From positions 5,479,832 through 5,543,831 of the forward strand of contig JACTAT010000002.1 in assembly GCA_014526335.1 (NCBI GenBank): DNA of 64,000 nt. The letters run 5' to 3'. The notes under the pieces are model-generated. The model had not been told where the DNA came from. It did not search any database and saw only the letters and a list, made by a program, of their open reading frames with translations. This document shows, one piece after another, positions 23,849 through 37,000 of the stretch (positions within the stretch are counted from its first letter, which is position 1; the number at the start of each line of letters is the position of its first letter). The translations under genes were made by a program, and so were the position numbers. Source of the DNA: Chrysaora quinquecirrha (taxonomy: Eukaryota > Cnidaria > Scyphozoa > Semaeostomeae > Pelagiidae).

Positions 23849-25173
23849 ATGGAATGGAAGAGGATGAATAACCTTCTGCTCTTTATTAGTGCTTTTTACA
23901 TAGTATTCCTTATTGGGAATGTCGACTGCCATCCGACTATTTACAAAGTCGATCGAAATGTCTCATGCTACACACCATATCCAGCGAAAATATATTCCTG
24001 GCACATCCATGTTGTTTACAATGACCAACAAGCAAATGTAACTGCTTAAATCGACCTCTTTCTTTACATATACTGCCTCCTGGTACTAAAAATTTTGAAA
24101 TAACTCTTCGCGAATACGTAGAAAACATCCTTACCAGGGGCGGACTGGCAGGGATGCTAGGTTGCGATTGCAACCCGGGCCTTCTTGTTTGACAGAGGGT
24201 CTTAATAAAAAAGATTATCAGCATATGCGCACAAAAATATGGAAGCAAGAAAATATGGAAGTGCGAAAATATGTATGAAGGGAGACGATTTTGCCATCTA
24301 AATATCCAAAATAAGAAAAGAAGTATTTAAATGAACAGTAGCCCTTGCCTCCAATTGATTTTTTACAGAGGAGCTCGCTAGAAGCAACTAACAAGAAAGA
24401 CTGCTATAGTAGAAACAGGCCCCTTTTGCTGGAAATAGCAACCCTTAAGATTCGCTGCCAGTCCGACTCTGTCCTTAGCTTAGCGTATTCGGGCTAGGCA
24501 GTTAGTTAATAAGTTAGTTAGCTAGCTAGTAAGTTAGTTAATAAGTAATCTAGTCACTTGGATAGTTAGTTAGTTAGTTGGTTAGTTAGTTAGTTACTTA
24601 GTTAGTCAGTTAGTTAGTTGGCTTGTTGGTTGGCTAGTTAGTTAGTTGGTTAGTTAGTTAGTTAGTAAGTTAGTAAGTTAGTTAGTTCACAGAGTGCCAA
24701 GCCAAGCCCTTCACGTCAGACACATATCATATAGCTTCCTCATCTCGAGTGAAATGTCCCAAGGATTTGATAAGGTCTCTCTCTGATCATGATCTATTTT
24801 CGTCGTTCAGGTCAAGAAACAAGCTTTGACACTACTGGCAAAGTTCAGAGAGATATTCAAAGAAGAATTGGGAGAGGATTGTACAGGAACGTTCCACCAA
24901 GGTCGTCTTTGTGTTTTCAAACCTATACCATCTGAGCCTTATGTACCTTTTCCTGTTGCACAATGGGCCGTATTTGTCCCAGTGGAGCATTTTGCATCAA
25001 AAGTACCATGGTTCATGCAGAATCGTATTATTAACGGTGTCGAGTTGGACCTGTTGGTGCATCCGAATAGTGGCTGTGAGATTGAAGATCATACATGGTG
25101 GCCGATGTGGGGAGGAGAAAAATGGAGATTGAATACAGATTCTCTCAGCCACGACAAGCCTTATCCATGGTAA
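23849..25173 (+). CDS. Secreted DOPA-dioxygenase-family protein, copy B
   Basis: Two exons, 23849-24037 and 24811-25173, give 183 residues. It has the same exon structure as copy A with the intron at the identical codon. Signal peptide MNNLLLFISAFYIVFLIGN, then YSWHIHVVYND; exon 2 has FHQGRLCVFKP, PFPVAQWAVFVPVEHF, PWFMQNR and LVHPNSGCEIEDH. Exon 1 is about 90% identical to copy A at protein level, with near-identical 5' flank and intron start, while exon 2 is only about 80% identical and two residues longer (SEPYVPF). The intron gained a 338-base element (24134-24471) absent from copy A. No stop or frameshift is seen, so both copies look functional. Confidence 0.88.
24134..24471. mobile_element. 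hAT-like MITE in copy B intron
   Basis: Flanked by TCCTTA at 24128-24133 and 24472-24477. Imperfect terminal inverted repeats: CAGGGGCGGACTGGCAGGGA versus the complement of the right end, CAGAGTCGGACTGGCAGCGA. The matching site in copy A reads catccttagcttagcg without insert, so the boundaries are confirmed by an empty paralogous site. CAGGGGCGG ends suggest hAT; a clean 8-bp duplication is not seen. Confidence 0.8.
24495..24702 (+). repeat. (GTTA)n microsatellite in copy B intron
   Basis: Interrupted gtta/gtaa array at the position equivalent to that of copy A, so it was present before the gene duplicated and has since drifted in length. Confidence 0.9.
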
Positions 25174-25179
25174 AAGGGA

Positions 25180-28080
25180 AAACAGAATGTGAGTGAGACA
25201 CTTAAAGTAATTTTACACGACAGAAATGTAATTGACTCTTTATATTCTTAGATGCTGGTATCTTTTTGAAAGAAACTGTTTATTCTATGACTCGGTCCAA
25301 TCTCTAACCCAAGCAGCAAAAGCAAGTGCAAGAAAAAGGGTTGGGGTCAACAATTATGTAGCCTGCGTTGCAGACCTTCCTTCGAATAGTCTGCAAGGGA
25401 ACGGAGGAAGGTCTGCAATACAGGCTAACAATTATGCAGCTGCGCTAAATTGAAAACGTATCTATACAGCAATCTGCTTCCCTTGGTTCTAGAGCGTCCC
25501 CTCCCCTTCCCTACATACTTAGGGCTGCTTGCAACAGTGATGGAATTTCTTGGGAGGGATCCACACCCATCATCCATTTAAAGGAGCTTCAACAGGAAAA
25601 CCATGCATTCAAGTAATAAAAGGTGTAAGGTGAAAATCAAACTTTTATTAATGAATAAGTCATTAAGTCTATAAGCTACTCTTTAATCGACTTAAGTTTT
25701 AAAATTTTTAAATCAAACATAAGTATTTAGGCAATATAATTCTATTTTTTTCTAACTTTTTTTCCACTTTTATTTTAGAACATTAATATTTCCTAAAATG
25801 TGTTTAAAGTTTATTAAATTTAAAGAATAAAGTAGGAATAAGGTGTTAAAATTAACTTTTAACTAAGTTTAACTAAGTGTTCACATATAAGAAAACTCTC
25901 GTGTTTATACGTAGAAAATTTAACTATCATAATTTAATGGTTAAAATCATAACATTGAAAATAGATAAGGTTTTTAATGTTAATGTTTAAGCTGCAAATT
26001 ACTTAATGTAAAATAAATATTGATAAATCAAATCCTTTTAAAAGTATTTTCGCATTCTCTCTTAAAGATTGAAAATCCTCTCAGGTTACAAAACTAGATA
26101 TTCTCCTTTGTACAGCTAACGCCACCCTATCTGAATCGCTAGCAAACCTCACCTAAAGCCACCTCACCTCACCTCACCATTCAACGTCTCTTACACTATA
26201 GCTAAAGCTATATTTGCGGCTTTCTATATTCCTACGTCTGCTTCAAAGATTTTTAAACGAGGGGCATTTCACTCCTTGAAAAAGGGTATGAGATTCCTAT
26301 TGAAACTAGAGGCTTCTCACAAGATTCCGACGAAAATATTATACATTCCGGCTGAGGGTGTACGAGATCCCAAGGAGTGAATTGCCCCTCATTTCTAACC
26401 CTCTGCACTCCTCCCAAACTCATGCCACTCATCACGTCCCGATCCCTCCTCGATTAATCTCTGTCTCCTTCGACACTCATTACCCTCTCTCAATGCTCAT
26501 AGCCAGCCGAGTAACCCTCATCCTCTCGACACGTAAAATCTTCTCTTTTCACTCCTCACTGCACTTAATTCCTGTGAAACTCTCTCCCTCAGTCGTTATC
26601 TCTCATTCACTCGCGACTAACTTCTGCTCTCCTCACCACTCAACAGCTCTAAAACATTTGGCACAATCCCCCCCCCCCCCCCGTTTATCGCTCATGCTCT
26701 TCACTGTCGCTTACAAGGAAACGATTTAAAGCATGTACAATTGCAATATCAGCTGGAATTTCATAAAGATAAATCCCCAAGCCTAAAAATTCACTGAAAA
26801 ACAAATACAGGTAAATTCTAATAATATACTAAATTTTCTTTTAAGAGAAAATTTTGAAAACCTATGTTACTTCTTATAATAATAATCCTTTACGAAATGT
26901 TTAACTAAGAACTGTCGAAAAAGCCTATAAAACTTTAATCGAAATGGAGTACATTTAAAACTGTTATGGACTACTTATAATAAGGACAAAGAAAACCTTT
27001 GAATAGAAGATACGTACTCAGGCATGCGCAGACAACAAAAACATCAAGATGTGGTCCAAGAAGGACTCAGAAACCTTTTCGAAGGCAGAAATATTCGCCT
27101 ATCCTAACGAAAACATTAACCCAACCAGGGGATTTCTTATTTCATTATCACAACTTGAATGAATAGTATATTCCTTGAGGACAAAGATTGATAGACTCCT
27201 CTTGTTATAAGAGCAGAAAAACTTCCCCTCAGTACGAAATCAAACAGAAAGGACCCAAATAGTGGGTTTAAGGCAGAAACATGCTCATACATGTACATTT
27301 AAGTATTGTTTTAAGTATTGCTTTGGAAGAAACGTGTGCTGGATTCCTCTTTGTTTAATATAAAATGCAGGGTTACACTGCTTGGTTAATACAAACGGGG
27401 TATCCAAAGGCCTTCCGTTTTCCGTAGTGGGCAATTCTAGTTTACTTACGGGCAGTTCTGATCAGAAAAATGGGCAATTCTGATTGGTAACGTAGCCAAC
27501 TGACAAATAAATTTTGCTATCCCTCTGCTAGGAGTAAATGAGGGATATTACATTTTAAGCATGGTTTCTGGCATAAAATAATGTTAGACCTATTATAGTA
27601 CGGGTGCAGGAGTACAGCCCTTGGATGGTAAGATAATCAGGCCGAGCAGGACCTCCAATAGAACGACTCCTTACCTTGGTCAGAAGTGGGATACTTAGTA
27701 ACTGCTTCCCCGACATATATCGCTCTCATTTAAGAGTTTGGCATCTATATAAATTATTTACGGAGCTGAAATCAGCAAATTAAAAGAATTTAGAAATAAA
27801 TTTGTTGAAGCCCTTTACAACAAGGTGAAAATATCAAATGTTAAAATTTTCGACAATCCATTTTGGAAGCAAGTTCTCATTCAATTGAGCTGTGTCGATT
27901 CAATGCGAAGCATTAAGCAGCGTTCATGGGAAGATAATTTCGAAAAATATTAGAAACATCGCTCAAACGATGATGGTCTACCTTGTTCTCTGGAAAATCT
28001 CTATATCTTTCTTGGTATAAAGCACAAATAATCTTCTAGAAGAGTGAATATAACAACAAGTCGTTGTCCTAAAAGGTGAC
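25180..28080. other. 2.9-kb intergenic region, no gene recognised
   Basis: AT-rich at 25620-26080, then CT-rich with repeated ctcacct units (26140-26190, 26390-26690) and a C16 run near 26668. A 60-codon open frame at 27760-27950 has no recognisable motif. Contains one 130-base inverted-repeat element (26259-26390). Confidence 0.5.
26259..26390. repeat. 130-base inverted-repeat element, copy 1
   Basis: Ends GAGGGGCATTTCACTCCTTG and its near-inverse CAAGGAGTGAATTGCCCCTC. Inner parts carry matching gggtatgagattcc and ggtgtacgagatccc. Related copies at 28457-28585, 34656-34790, 49122-49254 and a fragment at 41829-41870. Noncoding MITE-like family. Confidence 0.75.
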
Positions 28081-28084
28081 ATCA

Positions 28085-31000
28085 TCATACCTCCTCCGTA
28101 GCATTCTCTGACTCAGTTGTTCTTCGAGCCATCTCAGGGGAAGGCAGGTGAGGTGAGGCTAGCCTCCATGCGACGTAAGTTGTCATTGATGAATGCCAAG
28201 ATAATCGTTTGAGCTTTTCGTCAATCAAATCAGCATCATCTTCTTGTTGGTGGGCTGGCTCAGCGTCACACAAACCATCGGATAAACACTGTTTGGTCTC
28301 GTCTTCTTTTGTTTCTGGTATCAATGTCTGTTTGTTGATGTCTTCTTGGCATTCTACAAAATAATATAACCAAATTCATCCCTGAACAGTTCACACTTTG
28401 AATGCATACTGTCACCAGTTCACGTTAGGCCCTCTTCTATCCTCCAGTGTTTTCATCAAGGGGCATTTTACTTTTTAAAAACGTACGAGATTTTTTTTAA
28501 AACAAAAGGATTTCCAAGGGATTTCCATGAAAACAATGAAGTTTCCAGCAATGATACACGAGATTTTCAAGGAGTTATTTCCCTCTTATTTTGTTACGCA
28601 AGATTCTAGAACTGCTTTTCATCCGAAAACTACATGCATTACATCGCTTTGCATGCATGGCACCAGCTGTCGTAATATAAATACTGTAAAGCTCTATTTA
28701 GCCCCCGGAGGGCTTATTTCATTTTGGAAGTTTTTAAGGGGGACTTTTTAGAGAGGGGGGCTTATTAGAGAGTGGGGGCTTAATAAATTATTTAGCATAT
28801 TTTGTTCTTTATTTGTCAAGACGAATGCTACAGACATTAAAAAATGAACTATAAAGAAATTTTTAACCTTATATCACAATAAATTCGTAGCAACTAAGTA
28901 GTTAATAGTTGTTGTAAGACAAATTTTGGATATCAAACACATTGCAACTTAATTTCATTTAACTTGTACGTTAACTACTGAATTTTCAAGTGGCCAAAAT
29001 AAGAGGGGGGTTTAACAAAGAGGAGGGGCTTTTTGTCAAATTTTCACTTGAAAAGGGGGGCTTAATAGAGATGGGGCTAAAAAGAGAGATTGCGCTTAAT
29101 AGAGATTTTACAGTATGCTGCTAAAGATAACAGTAGAGTAAAAAATTTGTAATGACATCGTTCACTTACTCTTTTTATTATTTGTGTAATCAGAAGGAAA
29201 GAAGATAGCAACACAAGCCAAGCCCATCAGACATGACACCCCAGTTACGACTGTCTGTACGTATTTCGTGAATGTAGCGCTGAAAACAAAACATATAAAA
29301 ATAAACCCACCACTATCCATGATTAACTTATAGTATATCTATTAAGATAACATTGGCAGAATAAAACTAATACTGTAGGTTCTGAATGCAACAGTATTAA
29401 GACTTTCAAAACAGGAATCTGAAATCATGTTGATAATATGTTCTGTTCTAATGATGGTCTAACTTTATGTAGTTTCAAGCAAAATAGGCTGAAATAATCA
29501 ACTTACGAGTCCCCTCTTGGTTTCAGTTGTTGTATCACGTAGATGACTATTCCCGATGATAACTTGTCCGTGAAACTCATTGCAGAGTAAACAAATGCAC
29601 AAGAACCCTGTAATAACAACAATCAATACAAAATATGCCTAAAAGGAAATTAGGAAATTTAACAAAATTGTTACAAATGCCTAACGTCTTTGCGTCCAAC
29701 AACTGAAGGTCCTAGCAAAACGATCACACATTGTTTGTCAAACAATTGGGAAATTTCCTTCTTAAACAAAATGTTTTAACGTTAAACCATGTCGCAAACT
29801 CGTCAAACAGTTTTGCTTGCCTCAAGCAAAAAATGTTTTGAACTTCTTCAAAAACACTGTGCAACGAATTCTGCTTATCTATGCTTGTCAAGCTTGCTTT
29901 GCGACTTGGTAAGGCCCTGGCCAAACGATCAAACATTGTTTGTCAAACAATGGAAATTTGCTTGTCAGGCAAAATGTTTGATCGTTCGGCCTTGCAAAAC
30001 AATGCTTGTCAAACGTTTTTTGCTTGCGTCGAGCAAAAATGTTTTGGAACAGTTCATAAAATATCGTGCAACGTATTCTGCTTATAAATGCTTGTCAAGC
30101 AATGTTTTGTGACGTGACTAAACGTTCAAACATTGTCTGCTAAGGCCCTGGTCAAGCAATCAAACATTGTTGATGTTGATCAAACATTTGAAATTTGTTT
30201 GGAATGGCAAAATGTTTGACTGTTCGACCACGTCATAAAACAATGCTCTTCAAACGTTTTTTGCTTAAGCTAAGCAAAAATGTTTTTGAATTATTTAAAA
30301 ACATTGTGCAAAACGTTTAGCTTATTTTTTCTTGTCAAGCAATGTTTTGTGACGTAGCCAAACGGTCAAACATTATTTGCAAAGCAAATCTCAAATGTTT
30401 GCCAAACAATGTTTGAATGTTTGGCCATGGCCTAACTAAACAGCGATAACAACGATAGTAAGGCCTAACCTTATGAGAACCAATGAGATCAGCAGTCATT
30501 GCAAGTGACGTAACAAGCATTATTGAACATCCTCCTCCCATCAGCACAGCGGCAACGTAGACAGATTTGCGAGCATCTCTGGTCACCAAAAATAACCAAA
30601 CAAAAGAGACCAAAGCTGCTAAACAACCAATGATAAAAGTAAACTGCAATAAAATAAGAGAATAATGGTATTAGATGTAGTGTAATTGCAAGCAAAAGCA
30701 AATCAATGACAAGTATAGTACATGTTCTTTCTTCTGGCCAAGCGATCAAACATTGTTTGTCAAACATTTGAGGATTGCTTTATAACAAATAATTGACAGT
30801 TTGGATGGTTTTGGCGGAAAAATTGCTTGAAAGCAGAGTTCGCTCTGCTATGTTTCAATTTTCTGCTTGTGTTTGAGAAACATACTTTGCGACGTGGCCA
30901 AACGATCAAACATTTTGTTTGACAAGCAAATCTGAAATGTTTCAACAAAAATGGTCTAACGCTAGGGCTTTGGTTAAGCGCATAAAAGAAATCGTTGCCT

Positions 31001-34000
31001 TCATCTTAACCCAACACAATTCATAATTGGTAAAAAAATAGTTGGCGTTGTTGTAGCGAGGCAGTTCAGCAAAACACTGAATTGGAAAGCTGACTTTACA
31101 GGGACGGGTTATAAATGCAGATGCTTATTGCATTGTCTAGGGCTATTACTCTTACCCTTTCTGCAAAACCCTGATAATTCTAGTCCATTTCTCGCAACAT
31201 CCACTAAACGTTCGTGAATGCACCTCTCTCTGATAACAGAACTGTAAAGTCTACAATAAAGGTCAGCTAGTTGCATAGATACTTACCCTAGCACCAATTC
31301 TTTTCGTAAGAATTTTCACCAAAATACTTGAAAACACTCCACTAACAAGAACAAGAAGGGGGAAGTACGCGATTGCTTCCTGAAAGGATAAACAAGAAAA
31401 GCTGTGAACATAAAAAAATCACTATGTTATTCCTATGAGTAATTCAAACATGTAGACGACTGTTTTTCAACGTTTCGATCCATGATTTTCACCAGTAATA
31501 CCACTATGTTATTCCCATGTTTGCTACCTGGCCTAAAGCACCGATCGCATCAGGAATTTACTAGCTTACCTTTTCAAATGACATCGTTTCTGTTAGATAT
31601 AAAACAAAGTATGCTTGCGAAACATTTAACGTCAGTCGAGTGCACATGTATATGACAGCCATCTATAAAATAAAAAAGTGAAAGGCCTCTTAGGATGTAC
31701 AAATTAAAGCTTGAGATAAGTTAGTACCTTTAAGGTAAACAAGAATATTCGTATGAAGTGATCATCAATTGCCTTCCAGCCTTTCAGCCAGATCCCTTTT
31801 GGTTGGAGGTGATTTGGGGGGGGGGATGGAGGGCGAGAGCTTTGTTCTTGACTGGATGACAAGTAATTGGCTAACAGTAAGGCATTTTTTCATGCATCCG
31901 CCCCTAAGTCCTTTCATCATCTTCAATAACAGCCTTTGGTCCCTTTTCTTACAAAAAAAGAAGAAATAAGGGACCAAATTTTCTTTTGCAAATAAGAGTG
32001 TATAGGTATCGTTAAACGTCCCATTCGCGAAAGTCGCTTATATATCCAGTATCCCTACATTTTGATTGGTTAAGGCATCAATGCATAATCTCGAAATCTC
32101 GAAACCAATTTAATTTCCATTTCACTTGGATGTCCGAGGTATTGATAGTCAACTGTACAATACGTCGTCATTAAGTTGTACAGTTGCACTAAATTGTTGG
32201 CGATTCAGAAAATAGGAAATAAAAGGGCAACAACAATGAACCATAAAGTACTGAAAATATTGATAATTTAATACCTTATAGAAGAATGGAGATTTGAACC
32301 ATTCTTTCCAACTTCTACATTTCTCTTCTGTGATGACATTTTCTTGCTGTAGGAGAATCTCATCATTTGTGATGACGTCTGCCAAGGAAACAGAAGAAAA
32401 ACCATTGGCTGTGCCGTTCTGTTTTGATTTAGTGATCGTTGAATCATGATTCGATGATTCCTGATTCTTTGATTCTTGATTTATTGATGCATCCTTCTTT
32501 GATTCTTGATTCTCTAAATCCTGGGTCTCTGACTCTTTGTTCTCTGATTCGTGATTCGTTTGCTTCTGATTAGATGATTTGGTATTCAATAAAGCATCAC
32601 TTGGTGATTTTTCATACGTCAGTTCATCATTCGATGACCCACATGACAATTCTTCTAAAAATTGGATATGTACATAAAAAATCAGTGGAAAAACAATTCA
32701 TATACAGTCGAAGCTCTAATAGCGGCCACCTCTGGTAAGTGGCCACCTCCCTAGAACGCCCACTAGTGTTCGGTCCCAAAGGCTTTCCTATAGCATTGTT
32801 AAATCTCCGACTAGCGGCCACCTCCCTATAATGGCTACTTAACCTTGGATCTATTGACCTAAGTGGCCGCTAATCGGAGGTTCGATTGTGCTGTAAGAAT
32901 TTATGTGAAATCGACACATAACGATAAGATAAATTTAAACATTTCCAGTAAGCTTTACATGCCTTGGTTTTATCATCAGCTGATTTTGACTTTCTTGAAT
33001 TGTTTGATTTGAAAACGAGAAGCAATGTCTCAAAAACACCGAGGCATCGACTTCGAAAGGCCCCCCACGAGTTCAAGTCGTACCTAAGTCATACCAATCA
33101 CTCGCCTTGGCCAAATCCATTAGCCAGCGTAAAGTAAACCATCGCTAGAAAGGGAAAGCTGTTGTAATGCGATTCTGACCCCTCACACTTCGAAGGGCAA
33201 AATCATAGTAAGCTATCGGTGCATACAAGTTCATTTAATATGTTGATTACATGTAAAAAACAGAATAGTGCACTTGCTCACACAGGACTAGGAGATTTCG
33301 TATGGTTTAAATTGTCCATCTTACCATCGATTAAAATAGAAGGTTATAAACGTACTTTGCTTAACCAATTAATAATTGTCACTTCAAGTTTAACGGGAAC
33401 TTGGAGCACAAACGAGATGGAGTTACCTTTATTGCTAACAATGTCCCTTCTTTTGCCATAGTTCCTAGGTTCTTTTGTCCCAAAATGGAACACTAATGAA
33501 AACAAGCATCCAGTGCCAATGACAATAAACGACAATTGCTGTAAGAGGAGAGCAAAAACAATGTAAGAATTCGCATGTTAGAAAATAGTCTTTCCATATC
33601 AGGCTGACCAGTTTCTCAGTCAATTGAATATATATACGTCGTTGTCAAACTTATTTTAAACATCTTACCTCTCATAGAGGGAGCTCCTCTATGAGAAATT
33701 CGTCTCTTTTCTCATTGTTTAGATTTGTCAAAATGGTGATAATGTATTGAATACGTCAGCCTTATGTCCTTATGCCCTTAATTTGCTTGGTTCTACTAAA
33801 TAATCTAGTTCCTCTCGCAGTACACGCTTTTATTTTATAAGGAACCACTTTATAAGGAACCTACATGTAGAAGGCCTGAAAATTTAAAGAACTTATACTA
33901 TTAGGGAGAAAATAACTAAAGAACTTTTTATTGTTGAATAGTTTTATCACTGCAAACAATCGAGAATTACAATGCAGGTTCCTTTCATTTGCAGTCGAAA

Positions 34001-37000
34001 ATCACATAAATTGTACATTACGGATGTATCAAATGTTTCCTTGAGTAGTCTCGAGCTTTGCTCACATCTACGTGTCTCTGTATAGTAGTCATGAAACTGA
34101 ACATGCAGTTAAAATTAAGGAACTATTAAGAAACTTTTGGAACTACAGTCGTCTCAAAGAAGTCCAAAAACAAGGAACTTTAAGAATTAGGCCTCGAGGT
34201 AGATTCTTTATAAAAAAAGCGTGTATCTCGGAGCAGGACTCCCTTAACAATGCTATCAGCTAGTAGCTGAGTCCGAGCTAAGTCTGAGCTAAGTCTGAGC
34301 TAAACATGGTATTAAATACAGGATGAAAACGTTGGTTTCTGTTTGTGAATGTTAGTTAGCAAGGATCAAAAAGATTGAATTCAGATGTCAAACAAACTAA
34401 CCATAAATTGTGGTGCAACATTTCTGGTAACATTCTCTTCCGGGTTGGTTCCAAGAAGCAGCCAGGTGACACCAAAGACGTAAATTCCGCAAACGAAAGT
34501 AAGTCCAGATCTAGAATTCAAAACGAAAATTTTGAAAGTGCGACAAACAGATTGGTAAATCGCTCTGTAAAGATAGGAAATCCAAACTTGTTGGCAGAAA
34601 TGCCCCTCTCGACAATACATGGCCAACCCATGAAAGTTTTGTAAGGTACTTTAGTACGAGAAGCAAATCACTCCTTCGAAATCTCGTACATAATCGCCCA
34701 AAATTATTTTGATTTCTGTTGGAAATCCTTTGGTTTCAACTGGAATAGCGTACGCCTTTTTGAAGAGTGGCATGACCCTCGTTTTAGACGGCCTTGGTCT
34801 TCCAACATCACGGAAAGAAAAGCCTGTGTTCCAGCCTACCCACCTGTGAACAGGAACACAGGATAGATAGGACCTACTGGAACTTAAATATTTAAAACAT
34901 CAAATCTTTGAAAACTTGGAAAAGTCTTTGAAAAATAGTAGAAGGCTACAGGCTAACATTCTATGGTCCAGATCCAGAAGAGCCAATCAGAAAAGTGAGG
35001 TAGAAACGGCATTGTATCTTGAGAACCAATCAGCACATAGAATATCGTGAGATAACCAATAGGAATTTAGTTTGAGTCAGAAACGTGTCTAAATTATGGA
35101 ACATGTCTAAATAAAATGGAATGGTTCACTTTGCAAAGCGATCCGCTTATAGCTCGGAACGGAACGCTTCAAATCGTTCTCGTTCCGTTCGTTCCGTTCC
35201 GTGCTCCGTTCCGTGTCGTTCTCGTATGAACGGGGCCAGAGATCGTATGAGGAAAGATATTATTTGCCAACACGTATTCAATTTTTCAATATTTGATCTT
35301 AAAGAACCATGAAAGTTTCATATATTATTAATGATTCTTAAATGAGTTTCAGTCGTCAACAACATCTAAATTATCAATATTTTGAGTCATAATTCAATTT
35401 ACGTAAATAATAAACCAGTTCCCATTTCATATTAACGAAACATGTAAAGACACGTTTATGAGGAAGAATTGATTCAGATTCTTAGGTCTGGCAGTTTTGC
35501 AGGGTGTTGGGTTGGTGCCTGGCGATTGCTGCATTTTTTCGTTTGATGATATCCCATCTGGCGTTGCTCATGCTTGCAAAACGTTCCGAAAAAACAGCAG
35601 GTGTCTCTAGAAAATAGCTTCAAGGAAACAAAGGGGCAGCAGTGGTGTAGGGGCAAAAGGGCGTTGTCAATGAAAATTAGGGCGTGGTTTCAAGGACAAA
35701 TAACACATCGTACACTGCGACACTTTTCCATCAGATTTACCCTATATAAAGTTATGGTAAAGGACGATTTTAATCTTAGCTACTAAAAAACCACAGGGAA
35801 CGAAAATACCTATCTTGGCGATGATACGATACCCCATACCCCTTTGGCTACGCCACTGTGAGGCAGCCCCGAGGCAGCCAGTAAATGGGTCAGGCAAATA
35901 GACGTATGGTTTGCTCTTCTTTGTAAAGCCGAATTCTTATCTGTATGTAATCCTCAGCTACGACGAGGGCCATTGTTTTCTGGACTTAAATTAAAAAAAA
36001 ATAGTATACACTATGTATAACCTACACAAAGACAAAATTAATATTTGTAGCAGGAACAGTGGCTATCCTTGATTCTCTTTCGTTCCCTGTGGTTTTTGTG
36101 GCTAAGATTAAAATCGTCCTTTATCTATAACTTTATAAACATTATTTTGAATTGAAAAACGTTTTGTTTCATATTTTGAAGCTTTTAAATGGAAGGATGG
36201 AAAGACAAAGCAAAAGAACCACGGTGAAATACAGAAACACATTAAAGACCAAAACGCAAAAACAGCGAGACCAAACAATGTTTTTTTAGGAGTTTGCGTT
36301 TTATTTGCACAGATTACTTTTTAGGTATTAGAAATCTTCTGAATTAGAAGACGAAATCTTTGACAAATCGCGAAAAATCCGGTAAAATCCTCTATGGTAC
36401 CAATCCATTAGCTTTAGCTGTTATTTTGAGAGGTCCCTGTTGGAAACTTTATTGGACCATGATTGGATCATTGGACATATTCGATTGAGTGTTTATGCAG
36501 TTAAGCCCTTTTGTCAATTTTATTGCTAACGAAATTACTTAATTCGTTTTAACAATAGATTCAAAAGAATCTCTAAAATTAGATAATTTAAGACGGGCAC
36601 GTGGGAAATGGTAAAAGCCAAGTTTCCCGCCACTTCTGTCCAAACAAAATAATAAACTCGATAAACATTGAGATATGAAAATTAAAATGTAAATATGAAA
36701 CCTTACCTTATAGCGTTGAGTTCGACTTTCTCACTGATTTTCCTCGCGATTTCTGGTATAAGCGACAGATGAGATATCTGCACTGAGGCCCACCCAAACT
36801 GGAAAACCACAACAAAACCAGAGTAGTAAAGTACAAGTATTGTAGTCGATGAATCTTCGCAGTCCAGGCAAAGATTAAAAATAAACGGAAATGACAACAA
36901 GACACAAATTGTGCCTATAAGATGCCATAACTTTCGCCTTCCGTAACATCGAAGATTAGTTTTATCACAACCATAACCAATAAACGGCGTAAAAATGGCA

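Noticed and set aside
26140..26700. CTCACC-rich block as a regulatory or coding region
   Set aside because: Simple pyrimidine-rich low complexity with a poly-C run; the overlapping open frame is compositional.
27760..27955. 60-codon open frame on plus
   Set aside because: No known motif, no splice context and no neighbour; a transposon fragment is possible but unsupported.
32870..33076. Extra MFSD12 exon (lysine/serine-rich frame)
   Set aside because: Exons 33427-33538 and 32275-32654 join directly in the correct phase, and total length is a multiple of three without it.
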